A stretch of 42,754 nucleotides of DNA from Teratosphaeria epicoccoides (GCA_021401465.1 JADDMT010000193.1:1-42754), one strand, 5' to 3'; positions 1 through 11,715 are shown, counted from the first letter of the stretch. Translations and numbers: made by a program. Notes: generated from the letters alone by a model not told the origin.

Positions 1-507
1 AGGACTAAGAGCGAGACCCGCGGAAGGATCTAGGTCAAGAAGAAACCCGGCCTGCGTAAGAGCTTGTTCCTCGGCCTCCTCCTCCCTGATCTCGCGCTCC
101 TCGAGAGCGCGACCATCTTCGACCTCCCGGTCGACTACGTCTAACTGTTTTCGAAGACGCATCTCCTTCGCATGCGCCTCTAGCATCTTCTGCGAAGCTT
201 CGGCTAGGACTACCTTCGCACGATCGAGATCGGCAATCAGTCTTTTCCGCTAATCGCCTAACTTCTTCTATTCGACCTCTGTCACCTTCGCGTCGCAACT
301 CCGACAGTTGCTAAAGTGACATTGCGAACATTTCCCCGAGGAAATGTGTACCCGACAGACGAGCTTTAGCTCTTGACACCGAGTACAGGACTTCATGCTG
401 TCCTGGCCCTGACGATAGATTCGATTCGCGCGGCGTTTGCGTTTCTGCGTTAAAGGGGCGTCAGTGTCTAGAATGACACAAGGCAGTGATGTAGAAAGAG
501 AAGACAT
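1..507 (-). pseudogene. Type A antisense accessory ORF (Zn2Cys6-like), 3' part beyond window
   Basis: This is the least RIP-damaged copy of the accessory gene that type A elements carry opposite to gag-pol. Translation starts at the ATG at 505-507 (product begins MSSLSTSLPC) and stays in frame to the window edge, 169 codons with only two TAG stops (268-270 and seven codons on); complete copies have 206 codons. Visible: a basic stretch QKRKRRANR near residue 21, then cysteines at 41, 44, 51, 60, 63, 68 and 71. Taking 41, 44, 51, 60, 63 and 71 gives C-x2-C-x6-C-x8-C-x2-C-x7-C, which fits the fungal Zn(II)2Cys6 binuclear-cluster consensus. Residues about 80-150 are rich in E, K, R, A and L and look like a coiled coil. 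A DNA-binding role is inferred. The gene lies between the pol end (outside the window) and the LTR at 587. The two stops occupy probable Trp/Gln/Arg codons, as RIP would produce. Confidence 0.75.
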
Positions 508-568
508 CACAGTTTGAAAGAAGAAACCAGAGAAACCCCGCACTAATGAGGTAGCTTAGGGACGAGCT

Positions 569-586
569 AGACTAAGAGGGAGATAG
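569..586 (+). other. Polypurine tract of type A element
   Basis: A purine-rich run ending gagggagatag abuts the LTR that begins TGTCATGAG. The same position is purine-rich in copy A1 (before 12410) and, on the other strand, in A2 (after 33919), as expected for the plus-strand primer of an LTR retrotransposon. Confidence 0.6.
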
Positions 587-1076
587 TGTCATGAGTGTCA
601 GGAGTACTGTCCGGAGTACTGTAGGATACAGGATCATGTAGGTCCTAAGTGCTATGAGTCATAGTACTGTCATGGGAGTACTATAAGTCATAGGCATAGT
701 CATAGAAGAAAGGATCTGTCACGTAAGGATAGATCCCTAGATCTGTAGGGTTAGTCTACAGATCTATGGGCTTGCAAGGAAGAAGGGATCTGTCACGTGA
801 TGACAGACCCTTGGATCTGTAGGGTTAGTCTATAGATCTACAGACACAGATCTGTCAGGTCTGTCGACAGATCTAACAGAGCTGCTCTGTCGCTCTCTAG
901 TATATAGGGATGGCTTTAGGACAGGTAGTTAGGAGCTTTGTGCTTAATCTCAATTCAATCCTCTCTTGCTTAGAGGAGAGTCAGTTACAAGGTCAACTGC
1001 CATTGTCGATATTCTTCACAGCTCCCGAGTCTAACACCTGGTCACCTTCCTGCTATCGGCACCTACCCTTATGACA
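587..1076 (+). repeat. 3' LTR of type A copy A0
   Basis: A 490-bp LTR from TGTCATGAG to CTTATGACA, with 5-bp inverted ends TGTCA/TGACA. It holds inverted repeats built on AGATCT: arms at 738-748 and 756-766, a decayed pair at 813-822 and 830-839, and arms at 848-856 and 866-874. A TATA-like tatatag lies at about 900-906. The sequence gtgcttaa at 940-947, 36-40 bp downstream, is the likely RNA start region because it can pair with the primer site after the LTR. The LTR is followed directly by type B gag, so the A element inserted into a B copy. Confidence 0.85.
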
Positions 1077-4000
1077 ACCTACTTGTCAAACTTGATGACA
1101 ATCTTTAGAACATAATCATGACTTTTCATGAACTTCTAACAACTCGGCAAGACCTCGTGTCCCTTACGACACGTATAGAGATTACCTTAAAGCGAAATAG
1201 AAAATCGGGCGGTAAGGATAATAAGCGTCTAAGCCCTAAGGACCTACTAAAGGGCCGCTATTACAAGCGCCCTAAGGGTTACGTCTAACGCGGTAGTTCA
1301 TTCTAGAGGAGCAAGCCCTCTAAGCTAAAAGATAGTAGCGAGAAGCCTCTAAGTAGCTACTACATCTGTAGAGCGAGGGACTACTAGGCGGCTTGCTGTC
1401 CTAAACGAAGTGATAGGAAAAAGGTAAGTAAGGTGTCTGAAACCTCCCTAGAGGGGAGGCAAAAGAAGGACAAGCCCGAGACAACCGAATGGCTACTACG
1501 GGTATCTAAGCTGTCTGTCACTAATAGTGTAGACTCGTAGCCTGCCTAGCGCCTATCCGGTGTAGTCTGAGTTAATAGCTCGCTTAAGCTAGTAGACTAT
1601 ATGTTAGACGACCTTGCGGAGGTTAACGTGATACCCTAGCGGGTAATCCTACAGCTTAGTTTGAAGCCGATCCTAGGAGCCCTACTGCCTACCATGAAGT
1701 TCTTTCAGGGCAAAGGCGTAGCGGCTTAAGGCGCGTATAACGTGCGCCTCTAACTCGCGGACTCCTTAGGAGAAGTACGCGAGACTAACGAAGTCTTCTA
1801 CGCTAAAGACGTTCCTAATAAGGAGCTCCTACTCGGCCGCCCTTAGCGCCATAAGCAGGGAGTCGTTATTAATAGAGCTACTAACAATTAGTTCTATAGC
1901 TCTATAGGCAAAGTTCCTATAGTACAGATACGTGATGCACATAGCTTCTAAAAGGACATAAAGAAGGTCTAATGCGTATACGCGGTCCGCATACAGAACG
2001 TTAAGGAAGACGTTACCCTTCTGCCTAAGTTAGAGGAGTACGCCGATATTTTCGACGTAGAGGCTACGGCCTATGCCTAGGCCCTAGACGCGGAACATGC
2101 GATTAACCTTAAGGAGGGTTACAATCCTCCGCATTAACCTCTGTACCCTATGTCGGAATTGTAGCTCGAAACACTTCGAGACTACCTCTACAAGGCGCAA
2201 AGGAACGCGTGGATCCGACGAAGCGACAGCGAGGCTAGAGCGTTAGTTATATTTGTCCCGAAGAAGGATAACACACTCCGCCTATACGTTAACTATAAGG
2301 GCCTTAACGTAGTAACCTAGAAGAACCCCTGCCCCCTACTACTTATTAGCGAGACGCTTGACCGCCTTAGTCGCGCCGCCATCTTCTTGTCTATCGACTT
2401 GAAGGACGCCTACTACTAGGTACTAATCCGAAAGGGTGACAAGTAGAAGACTATATTCCGAACGTAGTATAGACACTTTGAGTATATAGTAATACTATTT
2501 AGCTAGACTAGCGTACTAGTAACGTTCTAAGCGTATATTAACTAGGCCCTAGCCGGCCTCGTTAATACCTGCTACGTAGTATATTTAGACGATATACTAG
2601 TCTACTCTAACTTAAAGGAGGAGCATATTTGGCATCTAAGAATAGTGCTTAAATAGCTCCGTAAGTTTGCTCTATATGCAAACCTAAAGAAGTACTTATT
2701 CCTAACAGATAGGATTAAGTTTCTTAGATACATCGTCTCTACAGAAGGAGTCATCATAGATGACCGAAGGGTGTCTGTAATTACGGAGTAGCTATAGCTA
2801 ACTACCCTCTAAGAAGTGTAGGTATTCCTAGGATTTACTAACTTCTATCGCAGATTCATATAATCCTACTCGAAGATTGTAGCTCCCCTTATAGCCCTTA
2901 CAAAGGGCGCGATTTAAGGAAAAAAGCTAGGGATAGTGCCTTAGGAGGAGGCTTAGAGTAAGGCTTTCTCTAAACTTAAAGCAGCTTTTTAAACTACGCC
3001 TATACTTTAGCACATTGACCTTACTACGAAGATCTAAATAGAGACTAATGCTTCAAAATTCGTAATAGCCGCAATTATATCGCAGCTCTAGTTACATAAA
3101 GGTAGTACGCGATAGTACCTGATTACCTTCTAGTCGTAGAAGATGCAGGGCATAGAGCTTACCTACGAGACTTACGACTAAGAGCTCCTAGCTATTATTG
3201 ACAGCTTCAAGGAGTACTAACACTACCTCGAAGGCGTAGCGTATCCTATTAAGGTACTTACTAACTATAACAACCTTCGCGGCTTCATAGGCGTAAAGCA
3301 GCTAAGTAGTTAGCAAGCAAGGTAGGCGACTTTCCTTACTAGCTTTAACTTCGTTATCTAGCATCGTTCTAGAAAGATGAATCCGGCTAACAGTCCTTCG
3401 CGACGACTAGACTACGACACTAGGGAGCAGGGTAACTAACAGCTTCTCCTTACGCTATAAACGAAGCTTGTAGTTTAGGGCGGTAATCTGTCGTTAGCTC
3501 CTCTTGTAGGTTAACTGCAGGTCTAATAGGGCCTTATAGCCTCTGCTAGCGACGAACCCTCCTATCTAGCAGTTATAGCGACTATGTCTAGCTCGATTCG
3601 TGTAGTAGTTAACTAGCTTACATGTAGTAAGCATGCAATGTTTAAAGAACCCTTTAAAGAAGTCTCGAGACTTATTCAGCGGTTGCAAGAGCGAGAACCA
3701 GAGTTAATTAATAAGGGTGTAGCCCTCTAGGACACTACAGGCGGTCTGAAGTACTAGACTAAGTCGGGCAACTTGTAGTAATTTAATAATAGGCTCTACG
3801 TACCTACTTACTACGTACTTAGTTTGTAGCTCCTCTATATTCATCATGATAATAAACTCGCAGGCTATTCTAGCGTAGAGAAGACAATCGCACTTCTCGG
3901 ACGCAAATACTAGTAGCTAACGCTAGAACAGGATGTCTCTGACTATGTTAAATCCTACTAGACATGCTAGGTTAGCAAATCTTGGCGCTATTACCCCTAT

Positions 4001-5297
4001 AGTAATGCTTAGGCACTCCTACTACTAGAGAGACTATAGCAAGACTTGACCATAGATTTCATTACTAATTTGCTACTAGCAAAGTAGAGAGGCGATGTAG
4101 TTAATACTGTCCTTATTGTAGTTAACTAATACTCGAAGATAAATGTCTTCATCCTATGTATGAAAAAGTGCATAAGCGGCAAGCTTGCGCGACTACTTTG
4201 CGACAAAGTTATATAGCGCTTTAGTGTCCCCTAAAGTATCCTATTAGATTGAGGTTCTGTCGTTACTAGTAAATACTAGCAAGAATTTGTGTTTAAGGCA
4301 CATGTTAAGTACCGCCTAAGTATAGCATTCTATCTATAGACTAATAGTCAGACTAAACGTATGAACTAGACTCTTAAGTAGTACCTTTAGTACTACTACA
4401 CTAAGAACTAGGATGCCTAGGCCGACGTAATTCCTATGGCGGAATTTGCAGTTAATAATAGCATGTATGCTACTATGCGTATGTCGCTATTTTAGATTCT
4501 TTATAGCTTTGATCCGGAAATACACCTAGAACTGCCTTAGGACAAGTCTTCTGAGGAGAGGGTGCTAGCCGCCGCGGAATTAGCGTAGCGTATGCGCGAG
4601 GTACATTCGGTACTAATAGAACACTAGAAAAAGGCCTTAGAATCCTACATTAAACATAATAACGCCCGTGCTAAACCGATGTAGTACGTAGTTAGCACGA
4701 AGGTATTACTATTGACGAAGAATCTTAAGCTGAAACTTCTAAGTAAGAAGATAATGCCAAGGTTTGTCGGACCCTTCTAGATACGCGACGCGATAGGCTC
4801 GCAGGCATACTAGCTATCATTGCTATCGTCGTATCGTGTGTATAGGGTCTTCTACGTATCTCTACTTAAACTATGGGTATAGGGCAAGGGCAAAGAGCCT
4901 GCGGACCTAATGCTAGTAGCAGAAGAGAACGAAGAGAAGGAAGTCAAGGGTATTAAGGACAGTATATAGTGTAAAGGCATAATGTACTATCTAGTAAAGT
5001 AGAAAGGATACCTACCTAAGTACACATAATAGGTTCTAGCTAAAGACTACAAGAACGCTCTAGAAGCTATTTGTGAATTCGAAGAGTAGAGGAGGCGTAA
5101 GCAGGGCTTAAGAAGGTCGATTTGTAGGAAGATAAGAGTTTCGGAGCAGAATTCTTAACATGTGTATATAGCGCATGACGCGCGGAGTAATAACAAGAAG
5201 CAAACGCCCTACTTATACATTATTAATGCCTAAAGGCACACCTAGAATAAACCTAAGGAGAACAAGAGACATGCTTAGATTAGCTTCGTAGCTAATA
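1077..5297 (+). pseudogene. Type B gag-pol, copy B1 (truncated both ends, RIP-inactivated)
   Basis: Partial Gag-Pol of a chromodomain Gypsy element, beginning in the C-terminal third of gag (equivalent to about 23295 in B4) and ending three codons before the pol stop. In one frame without indels: a decayed zinc knuckle at 1358, a protease-like segment with LDDLAEVNVI near 1610, reverse transcriptase with YLDDILVYS at 2582, RNase H with DASKFVIAAI near 3050, an HHCC-type integrase zinc finger near 3840, integrase core near 4050-4500, and a chromodomain (YLVK, KGYLPK) from 4985. The knuckle-to-YLDD (1224 nt) and YLDD-to-chromodomain (2403 nt) distances equal those of B4. Dozens of in-frame TAG codons stand where B4 has CGG, TGG or CAG, for example ttctagagg against ttccggagg. 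Both ends are cut by type A LTRs. Confidence 0.9.
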
Positions 5298-5743
5298 TGT
5301 CATAGATGTTATAAGTTACAAGCACTATAGGCTAAATCAGAGTACTAGGGCCTAAGTTACAGCATAGTCATAGGAGAAAGGATCTGTTATGTAAGGAGAG
5401 ATCCCTAGATCTGTAGGGTTAGTCTATAGATCTATAGGCCTATAGGGGAGAAAGGATCTGTTATGTAAGGATAGACCCTAGGATCTGTAGGGTTAGTCTA
5501 CAGATCTATAGACATAGATCTATCGGGTCTGTTAACAGATCTAACAGAGCTGCCCTGTCTCTCTAGTATATAGGGATAGCTTTAGGACAGGTAGTTAGGA
5601 ACTTCGTGCTTAATCTTAATTTAATCCTCTCTTGCTTAGAGGAGAGTTAGTTACAAGGTTAATTGCTATTATCGATATTCTTTATAGCTCTGTAAGTCTA
5701 ACACCTAATCCCCTTCCTGCTATTAGCACCTACCCTTATGACA
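5298..5743 (+). repeat. Type A LTR inserted at the end of B1 pol
   Basis: A 446-bp LTR beginning TGTCATAG, a RIP variant of TGTCATGAG, and ending CTTATGACA. It interrupts B1 at the sequence taata, equivalent to TAATG at the pol end of B4. It is followed by a type A leader rather than by type B sequence, so it was the 5' LTR of an element now lost. Confidence 0.8.
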
Positions 5744-5915
5744 TTTTAAGCACTACTTATAAGGAAGTATTAGGGGACTTATTAAGCGCTTAACATACAC
5801 CTATGTTAAGTAGTTCTTTAGCTATTAGTTTAACTTCTAGTAACAACAGTTAACTAACACTATGAGAACAAGTTACCACTATACCTCAAATTACTTAGTA
5901 GCTCAAATCTATTTA
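5744..5915 (+). other. Truncated type A leader (5' untranslated region)
   Basis: The sequence matches the leader of A1 (6393 onward), starting ttttaagcac and ending gctcaaatctattta. It stops about 12 bases short of the gag start region and runs straight into the LTR at 5916. It is the remnant of an earlier element invaded by, or recombined with, A1. The first bases ttaagcac match the proposed primer-binding site. Confidence 0.75.
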
Positions 5916-6392
5916 TGTCATGAGTGTTAGGAGTACTATAAGTCACAGGATCATGAGTGTCCTAAGTGCTATAAGTCATAGTATAGTCATAGGAGTACTA
6001 TGAGTTATAAGCACAGTCATAGGAGAAAGTATCTGTCACGTAAGGACAGATCCCTAGATCTATAGGGTTAGTCTACAGATCTACAGGCCTATAGAGGAGA
6101 AGGGATCTGTCATAGGATGACAGACCCTCGGATCTGTAGGGTTAGTCTATAGATCTATAAACACGGATCTGTCGGGTCTGTCGACAGATCTAACACAGCT
6201 ACTCTGTCTCTCTAGTATATAGGGATAGCTTCAGGAAAGGCAGTTAGGAGCTTCGTGCTTAATCTCAATTTAATCCTCTCTTAGTTAGAGGAGAGTTAGT
6301 TACAAGGTTAACTACTATTGTCGATATTCTTCACAGCTCTGCAAGTCTAACACCTAATCCCCTTCCTGCTATTAGTACCTACCCTTATGACA
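5916..6392 (+). repeat. 5' LTR of A1
   Basis: A 477-bp LTR from TGTCATGAG to CTTATGACA, paired with 12410-12856. It has the same AGATCT-based inverted repeats and the TATA-like tatatag followed by gtgcttaa as the LTR at 587. The difference in length from its partner comes from short indels in the repeated 5' part. Confidence 0.85.
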
Positions 6393-6571
6393 TTCTAAGC
6401 ACTACTTCTAAGGAAGCATTAGGGGACTTGTCGAGCGCTTAATATACGCCTATATTAAGTAGTTCTTTAGCTATCAGTTTAACTTCTAGCGACAGTTAAC
6501 TAACACTATGAGAACAAGATGCTATTATACCTCAAATTACGTAGTAGCTCGAATCCATTTACTGTAGCGAG

Positions 6572-8160
6572 ATGGCTCTAGCATCTGTCGCAGGTTCAAC
6601 TACTAGGAATAGACACGGCAACAACGGCTTTAAGATAGGAAGCCCTACAGAGTTTATAGGACAACGATCTCAAGTCGAGATGTTTATCCTATAATGCTAG
6701 TTAGCATTTAACGTGGATATAGAATAGTTTACGACATATCATAAGCGAATAATGTACATTGTCTCTTACCTAAAGGGACTAGCGTTCGAGTTTATCTAGC
6801 CTCATCTAACAGATTATCTAGATCACGTTAGTAACGTTAAAGCTAGGAAGACGACGACTAGGGAGATTCTCAACTTAGACAAGTCTTTGTTCAAGGCATT
6901 ACGCGAAGCTTTTAGGCTTAGTAATGAGCAACAAGAGGCCAAGAGAGCTCTCCTAGGAATCTAGTAGAAGGGTTCCGCTATTAAGTACCGCGCGGACTTT
7001 TAGACCCTCTCTGCTTGAGTCGACTAGAATGATAATGCTTTAGCCGCTTAGTTCTACTAGGGACTAAAGGAGACAGTTAAAGACAAAATTGCCCGAGGAG
7101 ATCAGCTAACGACATTCAAGGAAATAAGCGATCTCGCGATTAGGATCGATAATCGCATCTAGGAACGACAGCAAGAACGACAACATAGAAATCGCAAGCT
7201 AGCACAGGCTAACTATAAGGTCTAACGATTAGCACCGAAATGGCGAAGCGATTACTACAGTCTCTAACCTATAGAGTTAGATGCGACTAAGGGGCGTCTA
7301 AGGAACGGACCCTAAGGGAAGCCACGAAAAGGCTCTCCTATTCAGAATAGTCCGAAGAAGCTATTTGATAAGGGTAATCTCGAGTGCTACAACTGTAGAA
7401 AGAAAGGACACTTTGCCCGCGAGTGTTTTGCTAAGAAGCAACGACAGGAACTACCTAGGAAAGAGCAGGCTCGCGCGACAACAACGGCACCTAAGCAAAA
7501 GGCCGCCGCTACTCGAGAACCAGACTATGCCGCACTTACTTAGACTATGTGCTACGACGACGACTGTCGAATTCACATGAGTGATAAAGATAGTTCCGGA
7601 TAGTACCCTAGCTAAAACAAGGCATAGTCGATCTGTGCGCTAAGGGGTACACCTTCTAGTGCGACAGTCCTGAGGCAACAGGAGCTAGAAGAAGAAGAAG
7701 AAGGTTCGGACGACAACTACGAGCTTGTCGAAGCCGTCATTCCTGATTCCGAGGAAGACGAGAGCATAGAGCGATAGGCCATGCTACTACATGACATTAG
7801 ACTCGATATTATCTGAATCATATAGAGCTAGTAGGCTTAGGCTTGCCTATAGATTAATGGAGTATAACACGTCAACTAGCCTTAGTATGACGAACTAGCC
7901 GACTGTATGTAACGACACCTAAGGAGACTACTAGTCGTAGCTTAACCTTACGCGCATCAGAAAGTTGTCTAAGAAATTGTACCGTTTAGGGTAGAGTTTA
8001 CGCCCTAGGGAGGCTACCTAACCTACGAAGGTATTCAGATTCCACGAGCGCTACGACTCCGAGTCTACTACTTAAAGATAGAGTATGCAAGAAACGCGCA
8101 GGAACGGCAAGGCTAAGAGCAAGAACGACCTCTTAGGCTAGAAAGCGGTAACACTTAGAG
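6572..8160 (+). pseudogene. Type A gag, copy A1
   Basis: Degraded Gag (capsid/nucleocapsid precursor). ATG at 6572-6574 starts a product beginning MALASVAGSTTRN; the capsid-like portion contains FIGQRSQVEMF. An intact CCHC zinc knuckle, CYNCRKKGHFAREC, starts at 7385, in frame with the ATG (271 codons apart). An acidic stretch of consecutive Glu codons follows near 7685. In-frame TAG/TAA/TGA codons interrupt the frame, as RIP would produce. The gag frame stays recognisable to about 8160, where coding potential passes to the -1 frame that holds protease. The distance from zinc knuckle to protease DSG, 968 nt, is identical in A2, so the frame change belongs to the element. The exact end cannot be fixed. 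Confidence 0.8.
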
Positions 8161-11100
8161 AAGAAGCCGAGACCGCATGATCCCTAAACTAGTCCGTAAA
8201 GACAGTTATTTAGGAAACAACAAGGTCCGCCAGAATTAGACCTACGGACAGACTAGACAGGGCTGCAACGATGTGCCGCGATCGGCGCCAGATACGCAAA
8301 CAACCTTAGAGTATAGGTGCACATTAACGAGACGCTAGCTAGGGCCTTAATAGATTCAGGATGTACTAGAATCTTCATGACGCCCAAGTTCGCTAGGACA
8401 GCTAGGATAAAGCTATAGGCGAAGACAAATGCTTTCTCGCTACAAGCAATTAATAGAAAGCCGGTCACATATAACTAAGGAGTAGTTGACGAAGAGACCG
8501 AGATGATACCTCTGCGGATAGGACGCTACTAAGAGATGATCTAGTTCGACATCACAGAGTCACTAGGCTAAGACGTAGTACTAGGGTTACTATGGCTAAG
8601 AAACGCTAACCCCTATCTCGACTAGAAGAATGAGAGGATCTAGTTCCTAGAACTCTTAAAATCGATACCTCTACCTATAGTGTATAATGCACTAGGCAAG
8701 ATCGAAATATGTGCTATGACTTTAAGCGAGATAGTAGCTACTATCAAGGATCTAGAACAGGAAGTACACGTCCTATAGGTCAAAGCAACGCAATCGGAAG
8801 TCAAGGTCGAATTCATAGTTCCTGATAAGTATAAAGTGTTCGCTACTCTTTTCGAGGAAGAACCCGACTAAGAAGCTCTGCTAGAACACTAGGAGTAGGA
8901 ACACGGGATACCCTTACTCCCTAGCAAGACACTAACGAAGCAATTAGTTCGCCTGTTGTTAGCGGCGAAACTAGAGATTCTCTAGAAATACCTTAAAGAT
9001 AACCTCCGGAAAGGCTTCATCTGTAAGTCGTAGTCCCTAGCCAGATATCTAATCCTGTTTGTGCCTAAGGGGGAAGATAACTAGCGACTCTACGTAGATT
9101 ATTATAGATTAAACGACATCACGATAAAGAATAGTTATCTACTTCCTTTGCTCTCGGAATTACAGGACTGCCTACAAGGAGCAGTATAGTTCTCGAAGTT
9201 CGACATACCTAGAGCGTATAACCGAATTCGAATTAAGGAAGGCGAAGAATAGAAGACTACGTTCTGAACTAGGTTTAGATACTACGAGTTGTAGTCATGC
9301 TATTTAGGTTAACAAATGCCCTGGCTACATAGCAGGCATTTATTAACAATGTGCTACAAGAGTACCTTGACGTCTTTATAGTTGTATACTTAGACGACAT
9401 CCTTATCTACTTACAGACGATCGAAGAACATAGGACTTATGTACGTAAGGTACTTCAGAAACTCTAGGATTAACTAGTTAAAGGTTAAGCCTTAGAAGGG
9501 CGAGTTTCATAAGCAGGAATTCTAATTCCTCGGCTATGTAGTAGCGTAGAATAGAATCAAGATAGACGCTAAGAAAGTCTAAGTCGTAAAAGAGTAGCCT
9601 ATACTGACTAATGTTAAGGAGGTATAGTCCTTCCTTAGATTTGCTAACTTCTACCGAAGATTTGTGGCAAACTATTCGAAGATTATAGCACTACTTACGA
9701 CTCTTACTACAAAGGATACACTATTCGTATAGGACGACGCCTAACGGAATGCCTTCAAGGAACTTAAGCGACGATTCACAGATTAGCCGATCTTACTTGT
9801 ATTCGACCTAGGTAAGCCTATCATAGTTAAAACAGATGCCTCTGACGTAGCACTTAGGGCATGCTTAAGTTAACTAGGACCGAGTAGACGACTACAGCTA
9901 GTTGCCTACTACTCGAGGAAATTGTCTAGACCTAAACTCTGTTACGACGTCCATGACAAAGAACTTCTAGCTATAGTAGACGCCTACAAGGCCTGGCGAG
10001 TCTACTTAGAAGGTTCTAAGTACTAGGTCACGGTCTACACAGACTATGAGAACTTGCGATACTTTATAACGACGAAAGAGTTAAACTAACGACAAGTTTA
10101 GTAGAGTAAGGAACTCTCTAGTTTTAACTGCAAGATCGTCTATCGCAAGGGGACCGATAACGCACGCGCCGATACACTTAGCCGCTAGACTGACTACATG
10201 AAGGGCGTAAAGTAGGAGAAACACGCTATTCTCTAGGAAAATAGCGATAGCACACTAGGAGTTAACCGACTCGCGGCTACGACTGTCACATAGACTAGTG
10301 AATTTTAGGACAACCTAAAGAACGCGCTAGTCTACGGCCTAACTATACTCGCTGTCCGTAACGACATTAATAGACAGGAGGATTAGGAAGACGAAGACAG
10401 AATCCTTCTTTTTCAAGGATTAGTATATATGCTAACGTCTTTACAATTAGAGCTACTACGCCTCTAACATGACATACCCTAGGCAGGACACCTAGGAGTG
10501 TCTAAAATGTAGCAAATTCTCCGACAAGAATATTACTTCCCTAGGATAGGCAAGGCAATCGAGGACTATATCTGTAGTAAGCATAACTGTTACAAACCGT
10601 ATAGGCTACTATGACTACTCAAGGTACCTTAACGGCCATAGGAATCGCTCGCTATAGACTTTATCGTTAAACTACCTTAGTCAAGAGAACCCGCTACTAA
10701 TGAGTTCTTCGATGGGATCATAGTAGTAGTCGACTAATTCACTAAGTTTAGGCAGTTTATCCTTTACCGCGAAGACTTTAAGACTAAAGATATTACACAT
10801 GTCTTCATTAAATAGGTAGTAGCACTACATAGCATGCTATAGGACCTAGTAACGGATCGAGGATCCATGTTTACCTCTAACTTCTAGAGAGCCCTAATAA
10901 GACAATTCTAGGTCAAACATTGACTAAGTACTTCCTTCTACCCTTAGATAGATAGACAGATAGAGCGTCTACACTAGACGTTAGAATAGTACCTTCGATC
11001 CTATGTAAATAGGGACTAGAACAACTAGGTAGAGTTGTTACTAATGGCGCAGCTCGCGTATAATAGTACGCTAGTAGAGTCGACAGGACTCTCGCCATTT

Positions 11101-11715
11101 CAGATAGCATATAGATTAGCTATAGAAGACATTCTAGACGTCTTAGCTAGTAATCTAAACCTAGTAGTACTTAGACAGGTAGAACACCTACGCTGACCGC
11201 AAACAGAAGCACGACTCGACCTGTAGTTCTATTAGCAGAACATGGCATAGTACGCGAATCGTAAGACAATTAAGGGACTGATTCTAAAGGAGGGGGACAA
11301 GGTGTATCTCCTCCGCCGTCACATTAAATCAGACAAGCTAAGTAAAAAACTAGACGCTGTAAAACTAGGACCATTTAGGATTAAGGCTAAGAAAGGACCA
11401 GTTAATTTTAAGTTACAGCTACCTAAGCAGATAAGCATACACCCTGTGTTCTATGTCTCTCTGCTAGAACAAGTAGCGCTAGACGCTACACTGCAAACAG
11501 AACCCTTACTACTTGACCCTAAAGTAGAAGAACCCGAGTACACTGTCGAGAAGATCGTTGACACTTGCTAGCAGGACAGACAGCGAGAGTACTTAGTAAA
11601 ATAGGAAGGATATAGGAGTACCGAGAACACCTACGAACCCCTAGAACATCTAGGAAACTGTTAGCAAAAGATACGAAGTTTTGAGAGAAGAACAAACCTA
11701 GGGAGAAGATTATAA
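8140..11715 (+). pseudogene. Type A pol (protease-RT-RNase H-integrase-chromodomain), copy A1
   Basis: Degraded Pol. The aspartic protease site LIDSG is at about 8347-8361. RT has YLDDILIY near 9387, RNase H has KTDASDVAL near 9830, integrase core follows at about 10650-11100, and the C-terminal part from 11302 is open for 89 codons (MYLLRRHIKSDKL onward) before a chromodomain with YTVEKIVDT and EYLVK up to the stop. The stop TAA at 11713-11715 sits in the palindrome TTATAA, which also provides the antisense ORF stop. Beyond many RIP stops, a 1-nt deletion near 9287 and a net 20-nt loss after 9390 put RT out of frame with both ends; A2 keeps one frame throughout. Protease is in the -1 frame relative to gag. 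Confidence 0.85.

Noticed and set aside
35..298. 87-codon minus-strand frame rich in Arg, Gly and Ser
   Set aside because: It is out of phase with the conserved antisense frame that starts at 507 and covers the same bases; a shadow of a GC-rich coding region.
738..839. CRISPR-like short repeats in the LTRs
   Set aside because: The repeats are inverted LTR motifs in a fungal retrotransposon, without regular direct repeats or unique spacers.
6393..6402. tRNA-type primer-binding site after the type A LTR
   Set aside because: No tRNA 3'-end complement was recognisable; a self-priming interpretation is offered instead with low confidence.
8253..8468. Minus-strand 71-codon frame over the type A protease
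   Set aside because: Shadow of the protease region; hydrophobic appearance is a by-product of reverse reading.
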